A stretch of DNA of 36,792 nt from Granulicatella balaenopterae (GTDB lineage Bacteria; Bacillota; Bacilli; Lactobacillales; Aerococcaceae). The notes below the pieces were generated by a model. That model ran no database searches. It was not told the origin of the DNA and saw only the letters and a program-made list of their open reading frames with translations. A program made the translations under genes and the position numbers. Below, piece by piece: positions 25,131-33,150 of the stretch (position 1 is the stretch's first letter; every line of letters begins with the position of its first letter). The DNA is taken from contig NZ_FOGF01000020.1 of NCBI RefSeq assembly GCF_900111135.1, positions 1-36,792 on the forward strand, read 5' to 3'.

Positions 25131-25367
25131 TTATTTTGCTAGTGTTTCTAATACTTCTGGACGGAATCCTGAGAAAGCTTCTTTACCTGGTACTACAACA
25201 ACAGGTAGTGAACTAAAACCTAATGCACGAACTTCTTCTAATGCTTCTTCTGATACGCTGACATCACGTTCTTCAAAAGCTATGCCATTATTTGTTAAAA
25301 ATTGTTTTGTAAAATTACACTGCATACAATTTGGCTTTGAGTATACAATAACTGTTTTGTCTGACAT
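25131..25367 (-). CDS. nrdH: Glutaredoxin-like protein NrdH
   Basis: A 78-residue thioredoxin-fold protein of the NrdH type, the usual electron donor for class Ib ribonucleotide reductase. The redox motif is C14-M-Q-C17 in YSKPNCMQCNFTK, followed by FEERDVSVSEEA and the cis-Pro segment FSSLPVVVVPG, then FSGFRPEVL. I start at the ATG encoding MSDKTV, seven bases after GAGGT; a GTG three codons earlier overlaps the ribosome site. Unlike many relatives it is not beside nrdI, nrdE or nrdF here, so its partner must lie elsewhere. Confidence 0.9.
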   Translation of the reverse strand: MSDKTVIVYSKPNCMQCNFTKQFLTNNGIAFEERDVSVSEEALEEVRALGFSSLPVVVVPGKEAFSGFRPEVLETLAK

Positions 25368-25397
25368 TCTATTCACCTCGTCTTTATATCTTTTTTT

Positions 25398-25426
25398 ATC
25401 ATACCTTAACTTTTTTTGAAATACAA
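25398..25426 (-). promoter_or_regulatory. Promoter of nrdH
   Basis: Minus strand TTGTAT (25421-25426), 17 bases, TATGAT (25398-25403). Confidence 0.7.
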
Positions 25427-25452
25427 TTAACTTGTTTGGCAGTGAAATTTAT

Positions 25453-26091
25453 TTAATTTTGTTTGAAGACGCTGGGGTTATAACCACGCTTAGTTACATA
25501 GCCTTTTTTGCTCCATACGCCTAATTTGTTGTTTTTAGCGATTTTTTGATATTTTTTCATTTCTTTTAAAAGAGTAGTATTGGGTTTGTTGGCATAAGCA
25601 ATCGTTGCTAGTCCCTCTTCAAGCAAGGTGTCTTGTACTAACTTGCCGTCGATATATAGGTAGACTAAAGCACGATTATAGTGGTCAGTCGGATCGCCTA
25701 CATCAAAACTAACTTCAATATTATTAGAATTGGTGATTAATTCTTTCATGCGTTCAGTTGCTTCATCGGCAAATGGTTGCGCCTTTTTGTCTGGCTTTTC
25801 GGTTTCTGGTGTATCAACAATTAATAAACGAGCTTTGAAGCGTTCATTATCATACATCAAGTGATAAGTATCGCCATCAATCACACGATCAACTTCCACT
25901 TGGTATTTGGTTAATGGCTTAAAGACAGAAAAATCCTCGCCATCGAAGTGATGCCGAGAATCATGATTTGTTCTTACAATGTCTTCTTTTTCGAGATAAC
26001 CAAACTTAATTCCTAAAAGAGTTAAGACGGTAATCATAAGGCCACCGAATTTTTTGATAGTTTCTTTAGAGATTTTCGTTTGTTTATTCAT
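25453..26091 (-). CDS. Membrane-anchored thermonuclease (SNase-like)
   Basis: A 212-residue staphylococcal-nuclease-fold protein. A single hydrophobic segment near residues 15-31 (FGGLMITVLTLLGIKFG) with no clear cleavage site suggests a signal anchor and an extracellular domain. The SNase motifs are present: VDRVIDGDTYHL (Ca-binding Asp), ARLLIVDTPETEKP (catalytic Arg and Glu) and HYNRALVYLYIDG (second Arg). It should cleave DNA or RNA at the cell surface. It starts 14 bases downstream of the YczE-family gene and is probably cotranscribed with it. Confidence 0.88.
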   Translation of the reverse strand: MNKQTKISKETIKKFGGLMITVLTLLGIKFGYLEKEDIVRTNHDSRHHFDGEDFSVFKPLTKYQVEVDRVIDGDTYHLMYDNERFKARLLIVDTPETEKPDKKAQPFADEATERMKELITNSNNIEVSFDVGDPTDHYNRALVYLYIDGKLVQDTLLEEGLATIAYANKPNTTLLKEMKKYQKIAKNNKLGVWSKKGYVTKRGYNPSVFKQN

Positions 26092-26105
26092 ATTAACAGA
26101 CCTTT

Positions 26106-26792
26106 CTATGCTGCTTCTACTTCAGTTTTAGCTGGTTCGTGTTTTTCGATAAGTGCTAAAACTTTGAATAATGTAAATTTCATAACTGGTGTGAAGACTA
26201 ACATACTAATAACAGTACCTTCACGAATTGTGTTTTCTAATCCTGTTAACCAGCAAACCACTGGAATCACGAAAATTGCGATTACATCTAGCATTTGACG
26301 AGCACGAGGGAAACTCCATCCATAACGCTCACAAATAACCATAACTGTTGGCTCTAATGGGAAACTACCATAATTAATGGCCAGTAACAGTCCAATGCCA
26401 ATCCCTAATAAGATAACCCCAATCACATTAAAAATCACACGATAAATATATAAATCTAATGGCAAATCAGCAAATAAAACAGTTACACCAAAGTTAATCA
26501 CATAACCTAATCCATAAGCTAATACTAATTGCAATAGACGTTTTAATTCGAATTTCTTACCTAAATATGCCAATTGCACTAAAATACAAGTCGTATTAGT
26601 AATCATTGTCATCGTACCAAATTGTAACACAATCTTACCATTTGAATACTTTTCAATTAACCATAATGCCGTTAAATTAAACGCATCATATGGCGCCACT
26701 CCTATATTTGTTTTGATGGTCATTGCGATACCAAAACCAGTCATAATAATACTAATAATCAGACCGATAATTCGCCAATTTTTATTCTTCAT
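26106..26792 (-). CDS. YczE/YitT-type integral membrane protein
   Basis: A 228-residue membrane protein of the YczE/YyaS family, function unknown. At least five hydrophobic segments are visible, beginning with WRIIGLIISIIMTGFGIAM. The family-like pieces TIKTNIGVAPYDAFN and INYGSFPLEPTVMVICERYGWSF are present. I start at the ATG encoding MKNKNWRI because GGGGG lies four to eight bases before it; an upstream frame adds ten unlikely residues. It has a strong promoter at 26886-26914 and lies directly before the nuclease gene. Confidence 0.8.
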   Translation of the reverse strand: MKNKNWRIIGLIISIIMTGFGIAMTIKTNIGVAPYDAFNLTALWLIEKYSNGKIVLQFGTMTMITNTTCILVQLAYLGKKFELKRLLQLVLAYGLGYVINFGVTVLFADLPLDLYIYRVIFNVIGVILLGIGIGLLLAINYGSFPLEPTVMVICERYGWSFPRARQMLDVIAIFVIPVVCWLTGLENTIREGTVISMLVFTPVMKFTLFKVLALIEKHEPAKTEVEAA

Positions 26793-27101
26793 ATTTCCCC
26801 CTAGTTTGTACCCATAAACCAAATAGTGAAGCCAAACACTTCAATCCCTTGCTTATATCATACACATTTTTATAAACTTTTAAATATTATATAGTATTTA
26901 AGCCATATATTCAAGGAAATCATACTTTTTTTGAGATTATTTTATCGTAAAAGCTAATATTTTCTAATTTGTATACGGTATTCATTCGTTATTGAACAAT
27001 TATCATTATGATAGCGTTTGATATATTTTAAAAAAATCTAACCTCATTTCAAATCAAAAAACCTCAACTAGTAATGCAATATCACTAATCCAGATGAAAA
27101 A
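26793..27101. other. Intergenic region with the YczE promoter
   Basis: Besides the promoter at 26886-26914 and a small leader hairpin (TGAAG/CTTCA near 26827-26843), I see no gene or strong terminator in these roughly 300 AT-rich bases. Confidence 0.5.
26886..26914 (-). promoter_or_regulatory. Promoter of the YczE-family gene and nuclease
   Basis: Minus strand TTGAAT (26909-26914), 17 bases, TATAAT (26886-26891). Confidence 0.75.
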
Positions 27102-27680
27102 TTATTTTTGGTACATACAAGCAAATAGACTCAATGCAAATATCACCACTGCAATATATATAGAAATATGAATAACAAATGCTTCCACTATTGCCACCAC
27201 GATAATAGCTATAATCATCGGACTAGTATACTTTAAAAACTGCCAACTAGAAGCCGTAATCGACCTCAAATCCAACTGATCCTCATCAGGTGTCTGTGAA
27301 ATAGTCTCAACCCCAAAAGCAATCCGTAAATTAGCAACCGATAATCCAAGTAAAATATGCGCAATTTGCCCCCACAAAGAATAATAAATTTGAATATTCG
27401 CATGAAATAATAAAGCCAACATCATGCCTGGCGCTAATACTAGAATCGTCTCCGCCGCAGCAACTAGATTCGTCAATAATACATTCTTCCTAAACTGAGG
27501 GAACATCTCTGTTAGATCACGATCACTCAAACAAACAATAATTGTTAATGAAGCCAAAAACATTGCCGCTAAATTCAATAAGCCCATACTTTGCACAGTA
27601 TCTTTCGTTAAGCCAAGCGTCATAACTACTATTAATAGTATATTAATTTTAATAATTTCCTTTATCCATTGTTTACCCAT
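27102..27680 (-). CDS. Hypothetical membrane protein, 192 residues
   Basis: Not recognised. It has five or six hydrophobic segments: near residues 12-28, 33-50, 68-92 and 105-118, and two close ones at 152-190. A charged loop in the second half contains SQTPDEDQLDLRSITASSW. GGGGTG lies five bases before the ATG, so it looks like a real gene. It diverges from the XRE-S24 regulator gene across a 190-base region with an ATGATATCAT palindrome (27728-27737), so the regulator might control it; this is inference. Confidence 0.7.
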   Translation of the reverse strand: MGKQWIKEIIKINILLIVVMTLGLTKDTVQSMGLLNLAAMFLASLTIIVCLSDRDLTEMFPQFRKNVLLTNLVAAAETILVLAPGMMLALLFHANIQIYYSLWGQIAHILLGLSVANLRIAFGVETISQTPDEDQLDLRSITASSWQFLKYTSPMIIAIIVVAIVEAFVIHISIYIAVVIFALSLFACMYQK

Positions 27681-27814
27681 AGCTACACCCCAAACATTTT
27701 TAATTTATTTGATTGTTATTACCTATAATGATATCATATTTCACGCTATTTTTTTAGCACTACAAAGGATTTTTGGTATTTTAAAGGAAGTACGAATTTT
27801 GTCGAATTTTCTAT

Positions 27815-27844
27815 TTGTATGATTACCTCTTTTTTTGGTAAAAT
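27815..27844 (+). promoter_or_regulatory. Promoter of the XRE-S24 regulator gene
   Basis: TTGTAT (27815-27820), 18 bases ending in TGG, TAAAAT (27839-27844), an extended -10 form. A direct repeat CGAATTTT (27793-27800 and 27803-27810) sits just upstream and could be an operator. Confidence 0.6.
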
Positions 27845-27876
27845 AAAATTATTAAAAAAAGATTGAGGTGTCAAAA

Positions 27877-28686
27877 ATGGCGAAAAATAGCCCGCAAGAT
27901 TTAGAAAATAAAAAATATTTCTCACAACAATTAAATTACCTATTAGAAACCTTCGACAAACGCCAAATTGACTTACATAGAGATTTGAATATTCCTAAAA
28001 GCACATTAACTGGCTATGTAAAAGGAACATCTCTTCCAACAAAAGAAAATGTTCAAAAGCTAGCCAAATATTTTGACGTTAAGCAAGAAGATCTTGACCA
28101 ACGATTCCAAAGCGAGCTTAACCATACGCCAATCGAAGCAAATTATGACGATATAGCAATTCTAACCTTATATCACTCATTAGACCCAACTTACCAACAT
28201 AAAGTCTTACAATACGCAAAATCTCAACTTGATGAGCAACGTGCAGAAAATGTCGGAATTATCACCGCTAACTCTAATCAAGCAAAAACAAAACAAAATG
28301 GTCTAAATGCCGTTATGACTATCCAAACAGAAATTAATCATAAAAATTACCGATACGGTCATAAAAGTGATGGCTTATATTATACAAAGAAAGACTTGGC
28401 ACCGTATGACTTTGCCTTAACCATTAGCGGAAATGCGATGTCCCCATTGATTAATGATGGTGACATTGTCTGCGTAAAGCGTAATGTACCATTTCAAGAT
28501 GGTCTAACCTATATTATCGATATTAACGGTAAAACCTATTGTCGGAAAATCTATCAACATACCGATACCTATCAATTAGTTGCCAATAACACAGCACTCT
28601 TTATGCCACGAACCATCCGTAAGAATGAACAAATAAAGATTATTGGTCAAGTTGTCGATCACTTTATCCCAGAAAAGCTAGATTAA
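27877..28686 (+). CDS. XRE-family regulator with S24 (LexA/HdiR-like) domain
   Basis: A 269-residue repressor-type protein. Residues 15-75 are an XRE helix-turn-helix (DLHRDLNIPKSTLTGYVKGT, ENVQKLAKYFDV). Residues about 175-265 are an S24 peptidase-like domain, as in LexA, phage CI and lactococcal HdiR. The Ser of the usual dyad is present (Ser189 in ISGNAMSPLI). At the usual Lys position the sequence is TYCRKIY, giving Arg223 where relatives have Lys, with Lys224 next. No Ala-Gly or Cys-Gly cleavage site is seen in the linker. It may therefore be a non-cleaving regulator. I start at the ATG seven bases after GAGGTG; a GTG three codons earlier overlaps that site. Confidence 0.85.
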   Translation: MAKNSPQDLENKKYFSQQLNYLLETFDKRQIDLHRDLNIPKSTLTGYVKGTSLPTKENVQKLAKYFDVKQEDLDQRFQSELNHTPIEANYDDIAILTLYHSLDPTYQHKVLQYAKSQLDEQRAENVGIITANSNQAKTKQNGLNAVMTIQTEINHKNYRYGHKSDGLYYTKKDLAPYDFALTISGNAMSPLINDGDIVCVKRNVPFQDGLTYIIDINGKTYCRKIYQHTDTYQLVANNTALFMPRTIRKNEQIKIIGQVVDHFIPEKLD

Positions 28687-28793
28687 ATTTATTAGTAAAT
28701 TGCGTACAAATAGAGATAGCAAACAGCCTAAAAAAAATACCTAATAGCCATGAGTGACAAATGGTTCAAAAGATAAAAAGAACAGGATATTCT

Positions 28794-28822
28794 TTGCATA
28801 TTCTGATAGCGCTTGCTAAAAT
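28794..28822 (+). promoter_or_regulatory. Promoter of a possible small RNA, with cre-like site
   Basis: TTGCAT (28794-28799), 17 bases ending in TGC, TAAAAT (28817-28822), an extended -10. Between the boxes, TGATAGCGCTTGCTA (28804-28818) resembles a cre site with two or three mismatches. Confidence 0.65.
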
Positions 28823-28829
28823 ATATGTA

Positions 28830-28904
28830 TAGAGTAAGGAGGTCATACTCCCGCTTATCCTTCCTATAAAGTAGTACTAACGCAATTGTTAGTGCTACTT
28901 TTTT
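28830..28904 (+). ncRNA. Candidate small regulatory RNA (about 75 bases)
   Basis: The unit has a strong promoter immediately upstream and a near-perfect terminator at its end, and holds no ORF with a start codon after its AAGGAGG. The segment between carries the C-rich pieces ACTCCCGC and ATCCTTCC, which could pair with ribosome-binding sites. The cre-like element in the promoter suggests control by CcpA. It might alternatively be a decayed gene leader or a terminator-attenuator. No known RNA family was recognised. Confidence 0.45.
28870..28904 (+). terminator. Terminator of the small RNA candidate
   Basis: AGTAGTACTAAC (28870-28881) pairs with GTTAGTGCTACT (28888-28899), 12 bp with one G-U, followed by TTTTT. 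Confidence 0.85.
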
Positions 28905-28917
28905 ATGTGGGCCAACA

Positions 28918-28959
28918 AAAAAACAACCGCCAAGCGCACCTGACAGTTGTGGTTATGAT
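28918..28959 (-). terminator. Terminator of the regulator-malY-M20 operon, repeat copy 1
   Basis: Minus strand ACAACTGTCA pairs with TGGCGGTTGT (10 bp, two G-U) and is followed by seven T. The 42 bases are identical to 35223-35264. Confidence 0.85.
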
Positions 28960-28961
28960 TA

Positions 28962-30056
28962 CTAATTAATTAATTGTTTGACTAATGTTAAGCTATTTTC
29001 GATATCTGCTACTTTAATGAATTCATCAGTTGTATGGATTTTTTCCATGCCCACCCCTAAAAGAATAGCTGCTACACCTTCGCTATTATAAATATTCGTA
29101 TCACTTCCGCCACCACATGCTTCGACGCTGAATTTGAGTTGGGCTTTTTGGCAAGCTTGTTTGAAGTTTTCAATAACTGGGCTATCAGTTGAGATATTAA
29201 ATCCAGGTGTGCCTTTTTTTACGCCAAATTGATAGCTAGCTTGATGTTTTTCGCAACCTGCTTGGAAAGCTTTTTCTGTGCGTTCTAGTAATTGATCTAG
29301 CTTTTGCGGATCTAAACTGCGGGCTTCAAACATAACTTCAAGCGATGGCATTACCACATTAGTTGCTACTCCTCCTGATACTTTACCAATATTGCAAGTT
29401 GTTTCGTGGTCAATCCGCCCAATTTGCATTTGACTAATAATATCACTTAAGACCACTAGCGCATTAATTCCTTCTTCGGGATTAACCCCTGAATGAGCCG
29501 CTTTACCGATAATTTTAATTGTCCCTTTTGCGGAATATGGCGCTTGATTATAGATTTTTCCGGGTTGACCTTCACCATCTAAGATATAAGCGTAATCAAT
29601 TTTTCCTAATGCTTTGATATCTAAGTTTTTGGCGCCAAATATACCAATCTCTTCGGCAATTGAAAAGACACAAATCAAATTCTTGTGCTGTCCATTTAAT
29701 TGTTTAGCATGTGCTAATAATTCTAATAAAACAGCCACACCAGCTTTATCATCTCCGCCTAAAATAGTGTCCCCACATGATCGGATTACGCCGTCTTCAA
29801 TAATCGGTTCGACTCCCACGCAAGGTTGGACAGTATCGATATGGGCTGCTAAAAGGATTGTTTCACTATTTGCATCCGCACTATCTAATCGAGCAATGAT
29901 ATTTCCGCATGTGCCACCTAATTTGTGTCCGGCATCATCTTCGGTATAGAGAATCTCTAATTCATCTAAAAAGGCTTTAATATAATTTGCCACCTTATGT
30001 TCTTGTAAACTTACTGAATCGATTTTTACTAAATCTAAGAATCTTTCAATTACCAT
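28962..30056 (-). CDS. M20 family metallopeptidase (PepT-like)
   Basis: A 364-residue two-metal M20 hydrolase, closest in motifs to peptidase-T-like proteins. Candidate metal ligands: His72 and Asp74 in AAHIDTVQP, Asp102 in LGGDDKAGVA, the Glu135/Glu136 pair in SIAEEIG, Asp160 in YILDGEG and a C-terminal His in KIHTTDEF. The dimerisation domain contains GKAAHSGVNPEEGINA. It could cleave a peptide bond or an N-acyl amino acid; M20 members do both. It lies 12 bases after the malY-like gene and ends the operon, so the substrate is probably tied to the C-S lyase and PTS upstream. Intact. Confidence 0.88.
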   Translation of the reverse strand: MVIERFLDLVKIDSVSLQEHKVANYIKAFLDELEILYTEDDAGHKLGGTCGNIIARLDSADANSETILLAAHIDTVQPCVGVEPIIEDGVIRSCGDTILGGDDKAGVAVLLELLAHAKQLNGQHKNLICVFSIAEEIGIFGAKNLDIKALGKIDYAYILDGEGQPGKIYNQAPYSAKGTIKIIGKAAHSGVNPEEGINALVVLSDIISQMQIGRIDHETTCNIGKVSGGVATNVVMPSLEVMFEARSLDPQKLDQLLERTEKAFQAGCEKHQASYQFGVKKGTPGFNISTDSPVIENFKQACQKAQLKFSVEACGGGSDTNIYNSEGVAAILLGVGMEKIHTTDEFIKVADIENSLTLVKQLIN

Positions 30057-30068
30057 CTAAACTCCTCC

Positions 30069-31238
30069 TTATTGTTCTTTCAAATATTGGTATGCTTTTT
30101 CCAAACGTTTTAAGCCATCGACTACTTTTTGGCGCGAACAAGCTACATTCAAACGTAAGAAATATTCAGCCGTCTCACCATAAGTATTGCCCGGCATAAT
30201 CGCTACTTTACCAACTTCAATCAGTGCTTTTTGCAATTTATCACTAGTTACACCTAATGCTTCAAAATTTATCCAAGCAAAATAACAACCGTCTGGCATT
30301 TGGCAAGTTAATTCTGGCATATGTTCTTCTAGATACTCACTAACATAACTGATATTGGCTTTCGTATGGGCTAATAATTCACTTAACCACTCATCGCATT
30401 CTTGATAAGCAGTAATCGTTGCGATAATCGCTAAAATTGCGGGTGAGGATACAGCTTCTTTATTTTTAATAATGTATAAAAATTCTTCTCTCAATTGACT
30501 ATCCGGAATCATACCATACGAACCCGTCAAAGCCGGAATATTGAATGTTTTTGAAGCTGAGGTTAGAATCGCCATTTTTTCATAGGAACTTAACACTAAA
30601 ATTGGTGTATAAGAACGTTTATAAGTAATATCCATATGAATATCATCCGAAATAATAAACACTTGATGCTTCTGACAAATAGCTATTAACTGCTTTAATT
30701 CTTCTTTTGTCCACACACGTCCAGTTGGATTATGCGGATTGCATAATAAAAATACTTTTGCTTTCTGAATAGCTTCTTCAAATGCAATAAAATCAATTGT
30801 ATACTGACCTTCCTCATAACTTAGAGGACAGTCAATAATCTTACGCTTATTAGCACGAATTGTTTTAAAAAAAGCATCATAAGCCGGCGTCAAAATCACC
30901 ACACCATCGCCTGCTTGACTCGTTAAATTAATTAATTTAGCCACGGAATACATCACACTTGGACTATAAATCAACCAATCTCCATTAACTTCTAAATGAT
31001 AACGTTGATACCATTTTTGTACTGCACCCATAAACGCCTTATGATGCCAACGACTATAACCAAACACACCATGCTGGCAACGCTCGACTAGGCTATTAAC
31101 AATCGCTTCCGGAGACTCTAAATCCATATCCGAAATCGTAAATGGCAATAAGTCTGCTTCCCCAAAACGGTCCTCAATATAGTCCCATTGCGTACAAAAC
31201 GTTCCCCTACGATCAATTTCCTTGTTAAAATCAACCAT
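30069..31238 (-). CDS. MalY/PatB-type PLP-dependent C-S lyase / aminotransferase
   Basis: A 389-residue fold-type I PLP enzyme of the MalY/PatB group, which cleaves cysteine S-conjugates or cystathionine to pyruvate, ammonia and a thiol. PLP-contact motifs: CNPHNPTGR, SDDIHMDI and the Schiff-base Lys230 in TSASKTFNIPALTGSY; FTISDMDLESPEAI and the Arg-bearing RLNVACSR fit the family. Its ATG directly abuts the TAG stop of the PRD regulator gene, with the ribosome site AGGGG inside that gene, so the two are translationally coupled. Co-occurrence with an M20 peptidase recalls cysteine-conjugate breakdown (PepV/PatB in staphylococci). Confidence 0.9.
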   Translation of the reverse strand: MVDFNKEIDRRGTFCTQWDYIEDRFGEADLLPFTISDMDLESPEAIVNSLVERCQHGVFGYSRWHHKAFMGAVQKWYQRYHLEVNGDWLIYSPSVMYSVAKLINLTSQAGDGVVILTPAYDAFFKTIRANKRKIIDCPLSYEEGQYTIDFIAFEEAIQKAKVFLLCNPHNPTGRVWTKEELKQLIAICQKHQVFIISDDIHMDITYKRSYTPILVLSSYEKMAILTSASKTFNIPALTGSYGMIPDSQLREEFLYIIKNKEAVSSPAILAIIATITAYQECDEWLSELLAHTKANISYVSEYLEEHMPELTCQMPDGCYFAWINFEALGVTSDKLQKALIEVGKVAIMPGNTYGETAEYFLRLNVACSRQKVVDGLKRLEKAYQYLKEQ

Positions 31239-33005
31239 CTAATCCATCCCCTTCATCAATGCAATAAATTCTTGATAACTTGAAATTTCTAAATATTTCG
31301 GATTCTTCATCGCATAATATAAACAACTAAATAAATTATTATTGTGTTTATTCTCAGGATCTACAGCAACCACAATAATCTTTTCAATCGATTCCTCACA
31401 AAATTCAACCGGCTGGGATAAGGTCACAAAAGCCCCCACACAATAATCCTTACGCTTTGACATACAATGCGGAATATATGTCCCTTCAAGTAGTAAAAAA
31501 CTATCCTGCTTTTCACGTTCTAAAATTGCCAGATGTTCATCATGATTCAGACAACCACGCTCGACTAATTCCAAACTAATATCCTCAATCATTTCCTGCC
31601 ATGGTTGTTGCGGCTTAACTTGATAAGAAAAAGCATATTCCTCTCTAAAAATCTGTTCAATCCGCTCTTTAAATAAGATATTTTCGAGTGCCTTACTGAT
31701 ATAACTAATTTCCTTACTACTAATAATTTGATTGACCGTAATCACCGTCTTAGGTAAATCCGTCAAATCCATTCCTGCATAATTATTAATAATCAACGCC
31801 TGATGATGTGTCTGTATTTCGCTTAATAAAGCATCTTTTGACCCCACCACACAAACATCAACATTTGGAATATTCGTTTCAATCATATTTTTATTAATAT
31901 TTGCCAGTGAAATATGACGACCAATAATCACAATTTTCTGTCTAATATTATTCACACGATTCATCGAGCAAATGAAATACAATGCCAATAAATCAGCCTC
32001 ATAGACTTCAATCCCAGTCTCCTGTTGTAAATAATTCGCAAAAATCAAACTAATATCAAACGAAAATGGGTTTTGAGCCTTCAAATTCGTTAAATTATAA
32101 ATTTCACCTTGTTCAATAATAAAACTATAACTAATCGCCCTAGTAATATGTAAGACCAATTCTTTCACTAAAGTCATATCTAGCAACTTAATCTCAAAAC
32201 GCTCTTCAATTTTAAGTAAAATATCAAGAATCGTCCCTTTAGTAATTCTAGCAAGCTCTTGGTTAACTTTATCTAAATAATCACTTAATAAATTATCCAT
32301 CTTCTCTGTATATACTAAATCATTCTGAGAAAAGACTTGACTCATCACCGAATCGTCCTTAAGTACTATCGAATCATCTTTTCCTAACAAATAAACCGCC
32401 AAAATAATACTGGCAAATTGTCTCCCACTAACATAGGGATATTCCGCAATAATTGCTAGTTTGTGCTGGTTGAAATAGGCGACTATTTCTTGATAAAAAT
32501 CCTTATCCAATCCTAATTCCTTTAAAAAATAACGATCCTTTTCATAAATCAAATTAGCTAATGCCAAGACTTTCTTAGCTTGACTTTCCTTAATATAATG
32601 TCCGTTCTTTCCAACACTTATTGCTAATTTATGTCGATAATCTTCTTTTAATTGAGCTAACTTTGCGCTAATGACTGGTGATGATAGATATAATTTTTCA
32701 CTTAACTCTTCAATTGTGACTGCATCGTGAATTAATAATTGATATAAAATTTGGTGTTCATCATTCATCCAATCCTTTAATACATCATCTAACTTATCTT
32801 CATTGTCAATTTCTAATTGATATCCGTTCTGGTTTTTAGCAAATACAATCCTACCAAGTTCATGTTGCGCTAATACTTCATTAATCACATTAATATCTCT
32901 CATAACAGTTCGTGTTGATTTCTTAACAATTTCAGATATTCTTTTCAGTGAAACATTTTTATTTTTAAGTAATTCAACAATTTGAAATTGTCTACTATTA
33001 AACAT
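31239..33005 (-). CDS. PRD-domain PTS-responsive transcriptional regulator (MtlR/ManR-like)
   Basis: A 588-residue modular activator. N-terminal helix-turn-helix regions (FQIVELLKNKNVSLKRISEIVKK and a second near 95-130), two PRD domains in the middle (second around LVLHITRAISYSF and LLALYFICSM), a IIB-like domain starting at RQKIVIIGRHISLANI, and a C-terminal IIA-like domain with YIPHCMSKRKDY, whose His may be phosphorylated. The IIB-like domain lacks the usual Cys at the end of its first strand. By analogy it senses PTS phosphorylation state and controls the PTS genes just upstream. It precedes and is coupled to the malY-like gene. Confidence 0.88.
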   Translation of the reverse strand: MFNSRQFQIVELLKNKNVSLKRISEIVKKSTRTVMRDINVINEVLAQHELGRIVFAKNQNGYQLEIDNEDKLDDVLKDWMNDEHQILYQLLIHDAVTIEELSEKLYLSSPVISAKLAQLKEDYRHKLAISVGKNGHYIKESQAKKVLALANLIYEKDRYFLKELGLDKDFYQEIVAYFNQHKLAIIAEYPYVSGRQFASIILAVYLLGKDDSIVLKDDSVMSQVFSQNDLVYTEKMDNLLSDYLDKVNQELARITKGTILDILLKIEERFEIKLLDMTLVKELVLHITRAISYSFIIEQGEIYNLTNLKAQNPFSFDISLIFANYLQQETGIEVYEADLLALYFICSMNRVNNIRQKIVIIGRHISLANINKNMIETNIPNVDVCVVGSKDALLSEIQTHHQALIINNYAGMDLTDLPKTVITVNQIISSKEISYISKALENILFKERIEQIFREEYAFSYQVKPQQPWQEMIEDISLELVERGCLNHDEHLAILEREKQDSFLLLEGTYIPHCMSKRKDYCVGAFVTLSQPVEFCEESIEKIIVVAVDPENKHNNNLFSCLYYAMKNPKYLEISSYQEFIALMKGMD

Positions 33006-33104
33006 AGATTCATCACCTTTTTATTATATTCTCTCTATTATTTTCTAATAGGTCACTAATATAGTCAACATTAGTTATAAAAAAACTACTTAATAAGATA
33101 CAAA

Positions 33105-33150
33105 AACCAGCAAAACACGTAATATGTCCTACTGGCTAGTATTTTCTCAA
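33105..33150 (-). terminator. Weak terminator after PTS IIBC
   Basis: Minus strand CCAGTA and TGCTGG form a short stem with a long loop followed by TTTTTG. It probably allows readthrough into the regulator gene. A poor promoter (TTGACT near 33068-33073) may also serve that gene. Confidence 0.35.

Noticed and set aside
24905-25419. Plus-strand ORFs across the tandem repeat
   Set aside because: They translate the 23-bp repeat and then run antisense through nrdH; no ribosome site.
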